Source: Lachnospiraceae bacterium NC2004
GTDB taxonomy: Bacteria; Bacillota; Clostridia; Lachnospirales; Lachnospiraceae
Reading direction: 5' to 3'
NCBI GenBank assembly: GCA_000621905.1
Contig: JHXB01000009.1
Span: 1-64,000 of the forward strand
DNA: 64,000 bases
Numbering within the stretch: the stretch's first letter is position 1; the number at the start of each line of letters is the position of its first letter. The notes beneath the pieces were generated by a model, which worked only from the letters and a program-made list of their open reading frames with translations, was not told where the DNA came from and did no database searches. Positions 19,566-28,610 of the stretch are shown in pieces. The translations under genes were made by a program, and so were the position numbers.

Positions 19566-21443
19566 ATGGTTGTTAAAGAGACTTATGATGTAATTGTAGT
19601 TGGTGCAGGTCATGCCGGATGTGAAGCAGCACTTGCTTCTAGCAGGCTTGGTCTTAATACTATTATGTTTACTGTCAGTATGTCGAGCATTGCTTTTATG
19701 CCTTGTAATCCTCATATTGGTGGTAGTTCTAAGGGACATTTGGTTAGAGAGATTGACGCTCTTGGTGGTGAGATGGGTAAAAATATAGATAAGACCTATC
19801 TTCAGTCCCGTATGCTAAACAAGTCTAAAGGTCCTGCCGTTCATTCACTTCGCGCGCAGGCAGACAAAGAGCGCTATAGTGAAGAGATGAGAAGAACCCT
19901 TCAACATACTGATAATCTTACATTAAGACAGGGTGAGATTAAGGAGTTAATTATTGAAGGAGATGAAACTAATTATACCGTCAAAGGTGTTGTTCTTACT
20001 TCAAATGCAGAATATTATGCAGATGCTGTTATCTTATGTACCGGAACATATCTTAATGCGAGATGTGTATATGGTGATGTAAGCGAGAATACAGGTCCTA
20101 ACGGGCTTAAAGCTGCTAACTATCTTACAGATTCCCTTTTAAAATATGGAATTAAAATGAATAGATTTAAGACAGGAACTCCGGCAAGAATTGATGGAAG
20201 GACTGTTGATTTTTCTAAAATGGAAGAGCAACCGGGTGATGAAGTGGTTGTGCCGTTTTCATTTGACAATATTGGTAAAGATATCAGCAGGAAGCAGATT
20301 AGCTGCTGGCTTACTTATACCAATGAAGAGACTCACAAGATTATAAGAGATAATATTGAGCGTTCGCCTCTTTATAATGGTGATATTGAGAGTACGGGAC
20401 CTAGATATTGTCCTAGTATTGAGAGCAAAGTTATGACATTTGCTGACAAAGAGAGACACCACGTTTTTATTGAGCCTGAGGGTGAATTTACTACTGAAAT
20501 GTATGTTGGCGACATGTCTTCTTCACTTCCTGAGGACGTGCAGTTTCAGATGTATAGGACTGTTCCTGGTCTTGAAAATGTTAAGATTACGAGAAATGCT
20601 TACGCTATTGAATATGATTGTATTGCGGGTACTGAACTTAAGGCTTCTTTGGAGTTTAAGAGGATTAAGAATCTTTTTAGTGCAGGACAGTTTAATGGAA
20701 GTTCAGGATATGAAGAGGCTGCAGCACAAGGTATTATTGCGGGTATCAATGCTTCTAGGAAGGTTAAGGGATTAGAGCCTGTTGTTTTAAACAGATCTGA
20801 GGCGTACATCGGTGTTTTGATTGATGATCTTGTTACCAAGGAGACCAATGAGCCTTACAGAATGATGACTTCAAGGGCTGAATACAGGCTTTTTTTAAGA
20901 CAGGATAATGCTGATATAAGACTTTCTAAGATTGGACACGAAGTTGGTCTTATTGATGATGAGAGATACAATGCTCTTTTAGATAAAGAAGCTAAGATAG
21001 AAGCTGAGATTAATCGTCTTAAAAATGTTATGGTTGGTGCTAATAAGAATATGCAGGATTTTCTTGCATCTAAGAATAGCGCTCCTTTAAAGACTGCTTG
21101 TTCTTTGGCTGATCTTATGAAGCGTCCTGAACTTGATTATGATTTAATTGCAGAGATAGATCCTGATAGAGAAGAACTTTCTGATATTATTAAAGAACAG
21201 GTTTATATTAATATCAAGTATGAAGGTTATATTGAGAGACAGACCAGGCAGATTAAGCATTTTCTTAAGATGGAGAATAAAAAGATTCCTGATGATATTG
21301 ACTATGATGATGTTGAGAGTCTTAGGATTGAGGCGAGGGAGAAACTTAAAAAGATTAGGCCTGAGACGCTTGGTATGGCGTCAAGGATACAGGGAGTTAG
21401 TCCGGCGGATTGTGCGGTGCTAGAGGTATACATAAGAAAATAA
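19566..21443 (+). CDS. mnmG: tRNA uridine-5-carboxymethylaminomethyl modification enzyme MnmG (GidA)
   Basis: The 625-residue FAD protein partners MnmE. The N-terminal dinucleotide motif is [14 protein letters not shown], and [24 protein letters not shown] and the central [15 protein letters not shown] motif are family hallmarks. The C-terminal helical domain ends in [16 protein letters not shown]. Length is normal. Confidence 0.97.
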   Translation: MVVKETYDVIVVGAGHAGCEAALASSRLGLNTIMFTVSMSSIAFMPCNPHIGGSSKGHLVREIDALGGEMGKNIDKTYLQSRMLNKSKGPAVHSLRAQADKERYSEEMRRTLQHTDNLTLRQGEIKELIIEGDETNYTVKGVVLTSNAEYYADAVILCTGTYLNARCVYGDVSENTGPNGLKAANYLTDSLLKYGIKMNRFKTGTPARIDGRTVDFSKMEEQPGDEVVVPFSFDNIGKDISRKQISCWLTYTNEETHKIIRDNIERSPLYNGDIESTGPRYCPSIESKVMTFADKERHHVFIEPEGEFTTEMYVGDMSSSLPEDVQFQMYRTVPGLENVKITRNAYAIEYDCIAGTELKASLEFKRIKNLFSAGQFNGSSGYEEAAAQGIIAGINASRKVKGLEPVVLNRSEAYIGVLIDDLVTKETNEPYRMMTSRAEYRLFLRQDNADIRLSKIGHEVGLIDDERYNALLDKEAKIEAEINRLKNVMVGANKNMQDFLASKNSAPLKTACSLADLMKRPELDYDLIAEIDPDREELSDIIKEQVYINIKYEGYIERQTRQIKHFLKMENKKIPDDIDYDDVESLRIEAREKLKKIRPETLGMASRIQGVSPADCAVLEVYIRK

Positions 21444-21456
21444 TAATAATAACATA

Positions 21457-21600
21457 GGGGATCATAATGATTATTTTTTATGGTCGCCTCTCGGCTCGAT
21501 TGTACGCAGCTCACGTTACTAAACTCACACTTCGCTTACACTCGTGTTCGTTAAGTAACGAGGCGCACAAACGCCCTAAATAATAATTCATTATGCTCCG
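21457..21600. repeat. large hairpin element, copy 1 (type A)
   Basis: An imperfect inverted repeat of about 144 bp whose outer arms end in GGATCATAATGA-like and TCATTATGCTCC. It encloses the shared core CTCACGTTACTAAACTC...GTTAAGTAACGAG. It lies just after mnmG. Confidence 0.75.
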
Positions 21601-21699
21601 TATAATTATAGGTTTTATATTATTTGTCGCCTAACAGATAAATACTAACTTACTCTGGTTATGGCTGAACATAGTATACTTTATTAATGACTGAATATA

Positions 21700-21812
21700 T
21701 ACCTACAGGGTGGCGGGGCCACCGGGGTTTGGTTTTTGGTTGTAGTGTGGTGAAATTTGTGTCATTCTGAGCGAAGCGAAGAATCTTTATCCCGAAGGGA
21801 TAACTGTTTTAT
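21700..21812. repeat. GGTGG...CCACC hairpin and REP-type copy
   Basis: CAGGGTGGCGGGGCCACC (about 21707) is followed by GTCATTCTGAGCGAAGCGAA (21760) and a TTATCCC...GGGATAA stem. A reading frame through the repeat could wrongly extend rsmG upstream. Confidence 0.75.
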
Positions 21813-21825
21813 AGGAAGGTTTAGT

Positions 21826-22530
21826 ATGGATTTTTTAAAAACTGTTGCTAATAAATATGATATTGATATTACTGATAAGCAACTTGATCAATTCAATAAG
21901 TATTATGAGATGCTTATTGAGACTAATAAAGTTATGAATCTTACTGCTATTACTGAGAAGGATGAAGTTATAATAAAGCATTTTCTTGATAGTATCATTT
22001 TACTTAAGTATATTGATATTGAAAATGCTAAGATTATTGATATTGGTACAGGCGCAGGTTTTCCGGGCATTCCTCTTAAGATTATGGTTCCTTCAATTAA
22101 GCTTACTCTTCTTGATTCTTTGAATAAGAGATTAAAGTTTCTTGACAGTGTATGCGAGACGCTTTCATTTGACGATGTTAAATTGGTACATGGAAGAGCT
22201 GAGGATATTGGAAGAAAACCTGAACACAGAGAACAGTATGACTACGCTGTTTCCAGGGCTGTTGCCAATATGAGTACCCTTTTGGAGTACTCTTTGCCAT
22301 TTGTTAAAGTTAAGGGTTGTTTTATATCTTATAAATCTGTTAATATAAAGGATGAGTTACATGCCGCTAAGAAGGCGGTTGATATATTAGGTGGTAAGGT
22401 CAGAGATTGTATTGAACTTGATTTTGATGAATTTGAGCTCAATAGAAACCTGGTTTTAATTGACAAGATTAAGCCTATTTCTAAGAAATATCCAAGAAAG
22501 GCCGGTACGCCTACTAAGGAACCTTTATAA
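21826..22530 (+). CDS. rsmG: 16S rRNA (guanine-527-N7)-methyltransferase RsmG
   Basis: The 234-residue SAM methyltransferase has the glycine-rich motif IIDIGTGAGFPGIPLKI near residue 65, followed by LLDSLNKRLKFLD, and the catalytic-region motif VSRAVANM. The start chosen is the ATG at 21826, preceded by AGGAAGG. An open frame extends 69 bp further upstream but only through an interspersed repeat, which is not part of the protein. The C-terminus has KKYPRKAGTPTKEPL, typical of GidB. Confidence 0.96.
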   Translation: MDFLKTVANKYDIDITDKQLDQFNKYYEMLIETNKVMNLTAITEKDEVIIKHFLDSIILLKYIDIENAKIIDIGTGAGFPGIPLKIMVPSIKLTLLDSLNKRLKFLDSVCETLSFDDVKLVHGRAEDIGRKPEHREQYDYAVSRAVANMSTLLEYSLPFVKVKGCFISYKSVNIKDELHAAKKAVDILGGKVRDCIELDFDEFELNRNLVLIDKIKPISKKYPRKAGTPTKEPL

Positions 22531-22551
22531 ATTAAGACAGGAGGTTGTCTT

Positions 22552-23652
22552 ATGAATATCAATTATAAGATGATTGATGATTATATTGCTCAGCTTAATG
22601 AAGAGATTGATGAGCTTTCAGTTAGTCTTGATCAGCTTCATAATAATATGGTTAACGCTGAGATGGATCTTAAAGAGGCTTCTCTTAAGGTAGAAGATAT
22701 CAAGAAGATTCAGAATATAGAACATGAGAGCAATAACACAGATGCTGTTTTTTCTCCTCATTCTAGACATGAGTTTATTGAGGTTGATTCTGCTGATGTT
22801 GATTTAGATGTTCTTCTTAAGAATGAGGCAAATGCTAAAGAGAAGTATGAATCTGCCGAGAAGATTTTTGATTCTGTCTCTAATAGAGTTAGAGAGAAGA
22901 TTGATTTTATTAGCTATCTTGAAACTCTTAAGAAAGATTTTAAGATGCAGATTGCTGAATATTCCAACGAAGCATTTATTACCGAGCTTAAAGAGGTTAC
23001 TCAGAAGAAGAGACTTATTAATCTTGATAAGAGCAAGTTTGATACTATTGTTGCTAAGTCTAAGTCTACATTTGTCGATCCTTCAAGAGATGCTCTTAAG
23101 GAAATGATGACCGGTATCAATTTTATTGAGGCAGATCATGTCAGAGCTAAGCAGATTTTGACACAGAATCATAAAGATTTAGAGGATATTATTAATAAGT
23201 CAGATTCTATGCTTACCAGATTTCTTAACAATGAACCTGATAAGACACTTCTTAATGGACTTAATGAGTACATTGGTGAGATGACTCATATTTATCCTGA
23301 TATTAAGTTTAAGGTTACTGTTTCTAATATTAAGCCAATTGATATGATAGATTTTAATATGAACAGATGTTTGTTAGGATTTATAAAAGGTTTGATTAAT
23401 TCTTTTATTTTGAAGTGTTCACCTAAGGAGATTAATCTTAAACTTGTTTATGATGATGGATATCTTACCGTTTCAGGAAATGTTATCGGTAAATATATTA
23501 ATTTCTATCAAGAGATTACTGAGTCACCTAATTCTATTGTGGCTAATATGTATGAGAAGATTTTCTTACTTAACGGAGTTATTAATTTCACTAATACCAA
23601 AGATGGTGGTTTTGCGGTTTATTCTAAGATTCCTGTTAAGAATTATTTGTAG
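22552..23652 (+). CDS. coiled-coil protein with a degenerate histidine-kinase-like C-terminus
   Basis: The function of this 366-residue soluble protein is not recognised with certainty. Residues 10-55 and 85-140 look like coiled coils. Residues about 185-225 (INFIEADHVRAKQILTQNHK) resemble the DegS segment just before and around its phospho-accepting histidine, but without the HDG motif. Residues 248-362 resemble a GHKL ATPase fold, ending in ANMYEKIFLLNGVINFTN and GGFAVYSKIPV like the G2/C-terminal strands of DegS kinases. The N and G1 boxes are eroded. A DegS-derived non-catalytic signalling protein is an inference. It follows rsmG by 21 bp and is probably cotranscribed. Confidence 0.5.
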   Translation: MNINYKMIDDYIAQLNEEIDELSVSLDQLHNNMVNAEMDLKEASLKVEDIKKIQNIEHESNNTDAVFSPHSRHEFIEVDSADVDLDVLLKNEANAKEKYESAEKIFDSVSNRVREKIDFISYLETLKKDFKMQIAEYSNEAFITELKEVTQKKRLINLDKSKFDTIVAKSKSTFVDPSRDALKEMMTGINFIEADHVRAKQILTQNHKDLEDIINKSDSMLTRFLNNEPDKTLLNGLNEYIGEMTHIYPDIKFKVTVSNIKPIDMIDFNMNRCLLGFIKGLINSFILKCSPKEINLKLVYDDGYLTVSGNVIGKYINFYQEITESPNSIVANMYEKIFLLNGVINFTNTKDGGFAVYSKIPVKNYL

Positions 23653-23687
23653 TTTATTATTTGTATGTGATTATTATATATTTTTAT

Positions 23688-23819
23688 GCATGTTACTGTT
23701 AATGACAGACACGCTTTCGCTTGGGTAAAAACGTAGCGGTACTAAACTCGTGCTGCGTTTTACTTGCACTCGTTAAGTACCGACGTTTTTATACAGTCTG
23801 TCGTTTAACAGTAACATGC
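23688..23819. repeat. large hairpin element, copy 2 (divergent stem)
   Basis: Arms GCATGTTACTGTTA and TAACAGTAACATGC plus GACAGAC/GTCTGTC and AAAAACG/CGTTTTT enclose the core GGTACTAAACTC...GTTAAGTACC. The outer arm sequence is unrelated to type A or B copies yet pairs perfectly. Confidence 0.75.
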
Positions 23820-23847
23820 TTAAATTACTGCCGTAAGGCAAGAATAT

Positions 23848-24041
23848 GTCATTCTGAGTGGAGAATCTATATAATATAGTAGACTAATAAAGTATTATAG
23901 AGTAATATTACATATATTTATAATATCATTAATATTATAATAAACCTCAGGGTGGTGGAACCACCGAGATTAGATTTATTACCGCTGCAAGGTGAGAATA
24001 TGTCATTCTGAGTGAAGCGAAGAATCTTTGTATAATAAGAA
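23848..24041. repeat. REP-type copies and GGTGG hairpin
   Basis: A truncated GTCATTCTGAGTG copy near 23848 is followed by the hairpin CTCAGGGTGGTGGAACCACC (about 23946) with AATAAA/TTTATT flanks. A full REP-type copy follows at 24002-24030. No gene lies here. Confidence 0.7.
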
Positions 24042-24057
24042 TGTTTCACGTGAAACA
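24042..24057. promoter_or_regulatory. parS: parS site 1
   Basis: Perfect 16-bp palindrome TGTTTCACGTGAAACA, the consensus ParB-binding parS sequence, 27 bp before argS. Confidence 0.92.
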
Positions 24058-24083
24058 TTTATAATATAATTTTGGAGGATGTT

Positions 24084-25772
24084 ATGAAAAACAAGATTAT
24101 TAATTTACTTGCTGATAATATTGAGGAGTTACAGGTTTCTGATATTGAGAAACTTATCGAGATTCCTCCTAAACCAGAGCTTGGAGATTTTGCATTTCCA
24201 TGCTTTTCTCTTGCTAAGGTTATGAGAAAAGCTCCCAATATGATTGCTGAAGATATTGCTAATAAGATTGGTAAGCCTGATTATATTAATGAGGTTAAGA
24301 TTCAGGGTGCTTATCTTAATTTCTTCGTTAATAAGGAAATGTTTGTTAAAGAGGTTATTGAGGTTGCTTCTGATGATAACTATGGTTCTCTTGATATTGG
24401 TGCCGGCAAAAACATTTGCATCGATTATTCTTCACCTAATGTTGCTAAGAATTTCCATGTTGGTCATCTTAGAACTACTATTATTGGTAATTCGCTTTAT
24501 AAGATTTTCTCTAAGATGGGATACAATGTTACCAGAATAAATCATCTTGGTGACTGGGGTACTCAGTTTGGTAAGCTTATTGTTGCTTATAAGAGATGGG
24601 GTAACAAAGAAGATATTGAGAAGGACGGAGTTCTTGCTCTTATGAATATCTATGTTAAGTTCCATGAAGAGGCAGAGAAAGATGATTCTTTAAATGATGA
24701 GGCAAGAGAGTGGTTTGCTAAGATGGAGCAGGGTAATGAAGAGGCTCTTGAAATCTGGCAGTGGTTTAAAGATATCAGTCTTAAAGAGTATATGAGAATA
24801 TATGATCTGTTAGGTATGGGATTTGATTCGTTCAACGGTGAGTCTTTCTATCGTGATAAGACTGAGAATGTTGTTAATCTCCTTAATGAGAAGAATCTTC
24901 TTGTTGAGAGTGAGGGTGCTAAGATTGTTCCTCTTGATGATTATGACATGGCCCCTTGTCTTATTCTTAAGAAAGATGGAAGTTCTATCTATGCTACAAG
25001 AGATCTTGCTGCTATCCTTTATCGTCATGATACATATAACTTTGATAAATGTGTATATGTTACCGGTCAGGAACAGAAACTTCATTTTGCGCAGGTTTTT
25101 AAAGTTATTGAGTTAATGGGATATGATTACTTTGATAAACTTGTTCATGTTCCTTACGGATTGGTTAGTCTTGGCGGTGCTAAACTTGCTACCCGTTCCG
25201 GTAATATTATTTTTGCTGAGGATATTCTTCATCAGTCTATTGATAAAGTTAAAGAGATTATTAATGAGAAGAATCCTGACATTTCCGACAAAGATGAGAC
25301 TGCTAAGATTATAGGTGTTGGCGCTATCATTTTCAATGATTTATTTAATCAGAGAATTAAGGATGTTGCTTTTAACTGGGATAAGATTCTCAATTTTGAT
25401 GGTGAGACCGGTCCTTATGTTCAATATACTTATGCAAGAGCTGCAAGTGTTCTTAGAAAAGCTGGTATAGATCATGTTGAGGGTGACATTGATTACAGCC
25501 TTATTACAGATGATGAGACTATGAATCTTCTTAAGGATATTAGTCGTTTCAAAGAGGTTATTATTGATGCGGCTGATAAGCTTGAACCTTTTGTTATTAC
25601 CAGATATGCTGTTTCTGTTGCTCAGAGTTTTAACAGATTCTATCATGAGAATAGGATTAATGTTGAGGATGAGAATTTGAAGATGGCTAGGATTAAGGTT
25701 GTTGAGATTACTAAGAGGGTTATTAAGGATGCACTTGAGTTGATTGGAATTGGGGTTGTAGAAGAGATGTAG
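24084..25772 (+). CDS. argS: arginyl-tRNA synthetase
   Basis: The 562-residue class I enzyme charges tRNA-Arg. It has the HIGH-type motif NFHVGHLRTTIIGN near residue 125 (preceded by SSPNVAKN), and a C-terminal DALRA domain with YAVSVAQSFNRFYHENRI. There is no KMSKS copy; the equivalent loop reads GGAKLATRSGN, as is usual for this ArgRS subtype. The ATG at 24084 is chosen because TGGAGGAT sits directly upstream; the in-frame TTG at 24072 overlaps that ribosome site. Confidence 0.97.
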   Translation: MKNKIINLLADNIEELQVSDIEKLIEIPPKPELGDFAFPCFSLAKVMRKAPNMIAEDIANKIGKPDYINEVKIQGAYLNFFVNKEMFVKEVIEVASDDNYGSLDIGAGKNICIDYSSPNVAKNFHVGHLRTTIIGNSLYKIFSKMGYNVTRINHLGDWGTQFGKLIVAYKRWGNKEDIEKDGVLALMNIYVKFHEEAEKDDSLNDEAREWFAKMEQGNEEALEIWQWFKDISLKEYMRIYDLLGMGFDSFNGESFYRDKTENVVNLLNEKNLLVESEGAKIVPLDDYDMAPCLILKKDGSSIYATRDLAAILYRHDTYNFDKCVYVTGQEQKLHFAQVFKVIELMGYDYFDKLVHVPYGLVSLGGAKLATRSGNIIFAEDILHQSIDKVKEIINEKNPDISDKDETAKIIGVGAIIFNDLFNQRIKDVAFNWDKILNFDGETGPYVQYTYARAASVLRKAGIDHVEGDIDYSLITDDETMNLLKDISRFKEVIIDAADKLEPFVITRYAVSVAQSFNRFYHENRINVEDENLKMARIKVVEITKRVIKDALELIGIGVVEEM

Positions 25773-25797
25773 GGCGTAGATATATTAGATTATTTAC

Positions 25798-25938
25798 AGC
25801 AATATATATTATTTTATAGGGGCGCCTCTCGGCTCGAAGGTGTGCAGCTCACGTTACTAAATTCGTGCAATACTCCGATTGCACTCATTAAGTAACGAGG
25901 CACACCAACGCCCATAAAATAACATATATTGCTTTTTT
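25798..25938 (+). terminator. large hairpin element, copy 3, followed by a T-run after argS
   Basis: Arms starting GCAATATAT and ending ATATATTGC, with TTTTAT/ATAAAA and GGGCG/CGCCC, surround the core with GGTGTG/CACACC and CGTTACT/AGTAACG. TTTTTT follows immediately, so this copy could end argS transcription. Confidence 0.65.
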
Positions 25939-25964
25939 ATTCGTATAACAATTTATAATATATC

Positions 25965-26062
25965 TACTCAGGGTGGTGGAACCACCGGGATTATGTTTAT
26001 TGGTGAGGGAGTTGTCATTCTGAGCGAAGCGAAGAATCTTTGACTTTCGAAGAAAGTCAATA
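25965..26062. repeat. GGTGG hairpin, REP-type core and small stem
   Basis: CTCAGGGTGGTGGAACCACC is followed by GTCATTCTGAGCGAAGCGAA (about 26015) and a TTGACTTTC/GAAAGTCAA stem (26038-26060). The three parts lead straight into parS site 2. Confidence 0.8.
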
Positions 26063-26064
26063 AA

Positions 26065-26080
26065 TGTTTCACGTGAAACA
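26065..26080. promoter_or_regulatory. parS: parS site 2
   Basis: Perfect TGTTTCACGTGAAACA, three bases after the small stem of the composite repeat. Confidence 0.92.
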
Positions 26081-26152
26081 TTATGTATATATATCTACGA
26101 AATTAAGTACAATATAGAACATAATGGATATTATTTGGGATAGATATATAAC

Positions 26153-26285
26153 GAAGACATGGTATTTATTTTAAGACACGTTTGCACTACCAAGTTCGGC
26201 GTAGCGGTACTAAACTCACACAAATAATTGTGTTCGTTAAGTGCCGACGCCTCGCAGGTGTCTTACAATAAATTACCATGTCTTC
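26153..26285. repeat. large hairpin element, copy 4 (type B)
   Basis: Arms GAAGACATGGTATTTATT and AATAAATTACCATGTCTTC, then AAGACAC/GTGTCTT, enclose the core GCGGTACTAAACTC...GTTAAGTGCCG. Just before it (26117-26145) lies a truncated left arm of a type A copy (CATAATGGATATTATT). Confidence 0.8.
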
Positions 26286-26327
26286 CTTACTTTGTATAGA
26301 ATCGCAAAGATAAATAGCAATATATCT

Positions 26328-26424
26328 ACTCAGGGTGGTGAAACCACCGGGATTATGTTTATTGGTGAGGAAGTTGTCATTCTGAGCGAAGCGAAGAATC
26401 TTTGACCTTCGAAGAAGGTCAACC
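26328..26424. repeat. GGTGG hairpin, REP-type core and small stem
   Basis: Same three-part order as at 25965-26062, ending with TTGACCTTC/GAAGGTCAA. This stem carries a C/G exchange on both arms relative to the previous copy, so pairing is kept. Confidence 0.8.
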
Positions 26425-26426
26425 AA

Positions 26427-26442
26427 TGTTTCACGTGAAACA
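26427..26442. promoter_or_regulatory. parS: parS site 3
   Basis: Perfect TGTTTCACGTGAAACA, 362 bp after site 2, about 70 bp upstream of the small membrane protein gene. Confidence 0.92.
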
Positions 26443-26462
26443 TTCATTATATGATAATATTC

Positions 26463-26491
26463 GTGACATAGGTATAAATATGTGCTAGAAT
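26463..26491 (+). promoter_or_regulatory. probable promoter of the small membrane protein/YbjQ pair
   Basis: GTGACA at 26463-26468, a 17-bp spacer and TAGAAT at 26486-26491, shortly before the ribosome site at about 26500. Confidence 0.55.
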
Positions 26492-26512
26492 TTATATATG
26501 TGAGGTGGTTTT

Positions 26513-26740
26513 ATGGATGAACATATGAAGAAGATGATTGCACCTATCACTATTACTGTGATATTGATTATTTATTACATTTTATATTTTGCTTTTATTA
26601 TGTTTCTTGTTAAGGGTTTAATATTAAAGTTATTGATTGGCATTATTCCAATTGTTTTTGGAGTTGCTATGATATATGTATGTATTGAAAGAATTAAAGA
26701 GATTCAAGGAGGAGAAGAAGATGATCTTAGTAAATACTGA
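26513..26740 (+). CDS. small two-helix membrane protein
   Basis: The 75-residue protein has two hydrophobic helices (about residues 11-33 and 37-58) separated by a short loop, and a charged C-terminus. No family is recognised. GTGAGGTGG lies upstream of the ATG. Its last 20 bases overlap the start of the YbjQ-like gene, so the two are translationally linked. Confidence 0.7.
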   Translation: MDEHMKKMIAPITITVILIIYYILYFAFIMFLVKGLILKLLIGIIPIVFGVAMIYVCIERIKEIQGGEEDDLSKY

Positions 26741-27035
26741 TTATATTAGTGGTAAGGAACTTGAAATGCTTGGTATTGTTAAGGGCAGTACTATCCAATC
26801 TAAAAATATGGTTAGGGACTTTACACAGGGTCTTAAGACTATGGTTGGTGGTGAGCTTGGTGCTTATAATGAAATGATGAATGAGGCTAGAGCTCTTGCT
26901 ACTAAGCGTATGGTTGCTGAAGCTGAACTTATGAATGCAGATGCTATTGTGAATATTAGGTATGCATCTTCTGCTATTGTGCAAGGTGCAGCTGAGGTTA
27001 TAGCGTATGGTACTGCAGTAAAATTTAGAAATTAA
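26721..27035 (+). CDS. YbjQ/UPF0145 family (putative heavy-metal-binding domain) protein
   Basis: The 104-residue protein belongs to the small YbjQ family, with GKELEMLGIVKGSTIQSKN near the N-terminus, GGELGAYNEMMNEARALA in the middle and NADAIVNIRYASS towards the end. Its biochemical role is not established; the metal-binding label rests on the family structure. The ATG at 26721 is chosen because AAGGAGGAG precedes it. An upstream in-frame start would lie inside the preceding gene. Confidence 0.85.
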   Translation: MILVNTDYISGKELEMLGIVKGSTIQSKNMVRDFTQGLKTMVGGELGAYNEMMNEARALATKRMVAEAELMNADAIVNIRYASSAIVQGAAEVIAYGTAVKFRN

Positions 27036-27132
27036 TAAAGCGTATAATATTATTATATTTAATTATGCAATATATGTTATTTTATTGGGGCACCTCTCGG
27101 CTCGAAAATGCGTAGATATAATATAATAATTT

Positions 27133-27341
27133 GGAAGACATGGAATTTATTTAATTGTAATATAGAGCATAATGATTATTTTTCGGGACGCTTCTCAGCT
27201 CGAAGGTGTGCAGCTCACGTTACTAAACTCACACATTGCTTACGCTTGTGTTCGTTAAGTAACGAGGCACACCAACGCCCGAAAAATATTCCATTATGCT
27301 CTTTAATATATTTATATTGGATAAAAATTACCATGTCTTCC
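27133..27341. repeat. nested large hairpin: type A copy 5 inside type B arms
   Basis: Type B outer arms GGAAGACATGG (27133) and CCATGTCTTCC (27331) enclose a complete type A hairpin at 27165-27301, from GAGCATAATGATTATT to CATTATGCTC. A truncated left part of another copy (GGGGCACCTCTCGGCTCGA) precedes it at about 27087-27106. Confidence 0.75.
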
Positions 27342-27482
27342 TTACTTTGTATAGATTCGCAAAGATAAATAGCAATATATCTACTCAGGGTGATGAAACC
27401 ACCGGGATTATGTTTATTGGTGAGGGAGTTGTCATTCTGAGCGAAGCGAAGAATCTTTGACTTTCGAAGAAAGTCAATAATA

Positions 27483-27498
27483 TGTTTCACGTGAAACA
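27483..27498. promoter_or_regulatory. parS: parS site 4
   Basis: Perfect TGTTTCACGTGAAACA following the GGTGG hairpin, REP core and small stem. Confidence 0.92.
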
Positions 27499-27664
27499 TT
27501 ATTATAATTAATATAGAGCATAATGAATATTATTTCGGGACGCCTCTCGGATTAGAGAAGCGTAGATATATATACTACAGAAGACATGGTATTTATTTTA
27601 AGACACGTTTGCACTACCGAGTTCGGCGTAACGGTACTAGATTCGTATAAATATTATAAGTTAT

Positions 27665-27802
27665 AGAGCATAATGGATATTCTTCGGGACGCTTCTCAGC
27701 TCGAAGGTGTGCAGCTCACGTTACTAAACTCTCACTTCACTTACGATTGTGATCGTTAAGTAACGAGACACACCAACGCCCGCAAAATATTACATTATGC
27801 TC
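27665..27802. repeat. large hairpin element, copy 6 (type A)
   Basis: Arms GAGCATAATGGATATT and AATATTACATTATGCTC, GGGACG/CGCCCG and GGTGTG/CACACC enclose the CACGTTACTAAACTC core. Confidence 0.8.
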
Positions 27803-27834
27803 TTACAAGATTTAGTATGTATAGACATATCTAC

Positions 27835-27969
27835 GGAAGACATGGTATTTATTTTAAGACACGTTTGCACTACCAAGTTCGGCGTAGCGGTACTAAACTC
27901 ACACAACAAATTGTGTTCGTTAAGTGCCGACGCCTCACAGGTGTCTTACAATAAATTACCATGTCTTCC
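27835..27969. repeat. large hairpin element, copy 7 (type B)
   Basis: Arms GGAAGACATGGTATTTATT and AATAAATTACCATGTCTTCC. It is nearly identical to copy 4, but the terminal loop stem is CACACAACA/TTGTGT instead of CACACAAAT/TTGTGT. Confidence 0.8.
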
Positions 27970-28002
27970 TCACTTTGTATAGAATCGTTAAGATAAATAG
28001 CA

Positions 28003-28433
28003 ATATATCTACTCAGGGTGGTGAAACCACCGGGGTTATGTTTATTGATGATGGAGTTGTCATTCTGAGCAAAGCGAAGAATCTTTGACTTTCGAAGAAA
28101 GTCAATAATATGTTTCACGTGAAACATTATTATAATTAATATAGAGCATAATGAATATTATTTCGGGACGCCTCTCGGATTAGAGAAGCGTAGATACATA
28201 TATACTACAGAAGACATGGTATTTATTTTCAGACACGTTTGCACTACCAAGTTCGGCGTAGCGGTACTAAACTCGTATAAAATATTATAAGTAATAGAGC
28301 ATAATGGATATTCTTCGGGACGCTTCTCAGCTCGAAGGTGTGCAGCTTACGTTACTAAACTCTCACTTCGCTTACGCTTGTGATCGTTAAGTAACGAGGC
28401 ACACCAACGCCCGAAAAATATTCCATTATGCTC
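28003..28433. repeat. segment B of the ~430-bp direct duplication
   Basis: Second copy of the block at 27376-27802, containing parS site 5. It differs at scattered single positions, several in hairpin stems. Confidence 0.75.
28111..28126. promoter_or_regulatory. parS: parS site 5
   Basis: Perfect TGTTTCACGTGAAACA, 628 bp after site 4 and in the equivalent place of the duplicated segment. Confidence 0.92.
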
Positions 28434-28472
28434 TTTAATATATTTATATTGGATAATAATTACCATGTCTTC
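28210..28472. repeat. nested large hairpin: type A copy 8 inside type B arms
   Basis: Type B arms GAAGACATGG (28210) and CCATGTCTTC (28463) flank a type B left half-core and a full type A hairpin at 28297-28433. Confidence 0.75.
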
Positions 28473-28610
28473 ATTACTTTGTATAGATCTAAATACTATT
28501 AATAATATTCTACTCAGGGTGGTGAAACCACCGGGATTATGTTTATTGGTGAGGGAGTTGTCATTCTGAGCGAAGCGAAGAATCTTTGACCTTCGAAGAA
28601 GGTCAACCAA

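Larger units (their letters stand above)
27376..27802. repeat. segment A of a ~430-bp direct duplication
   Basis: This stretch runs from CTACTCAGGGTG through the REP-type core, parS site 4, half-copies of types A and B, and a full type A hairpin (27665-27802). It recurs almost base for base at about 28003-28433, offset by 628-632 bp. Confidence 0.75.

Noticed and set aside
21757-21825. Upstream extension of rsmG reading CHSERSEES
   Set aside because: It is a REP-type repeat read in frame. The ATG at 21826 has a ribosome site and matches the family start.
27215-28610. Open frames of about 85-95 residues on the minus strand beginning MFHVKH and containing KILRFAQNDN
   Set aside because: They are translations of parS plus the REP-type and hairpin repeats. 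They recur because the repeats recur and have no ribosome sites or coding character.
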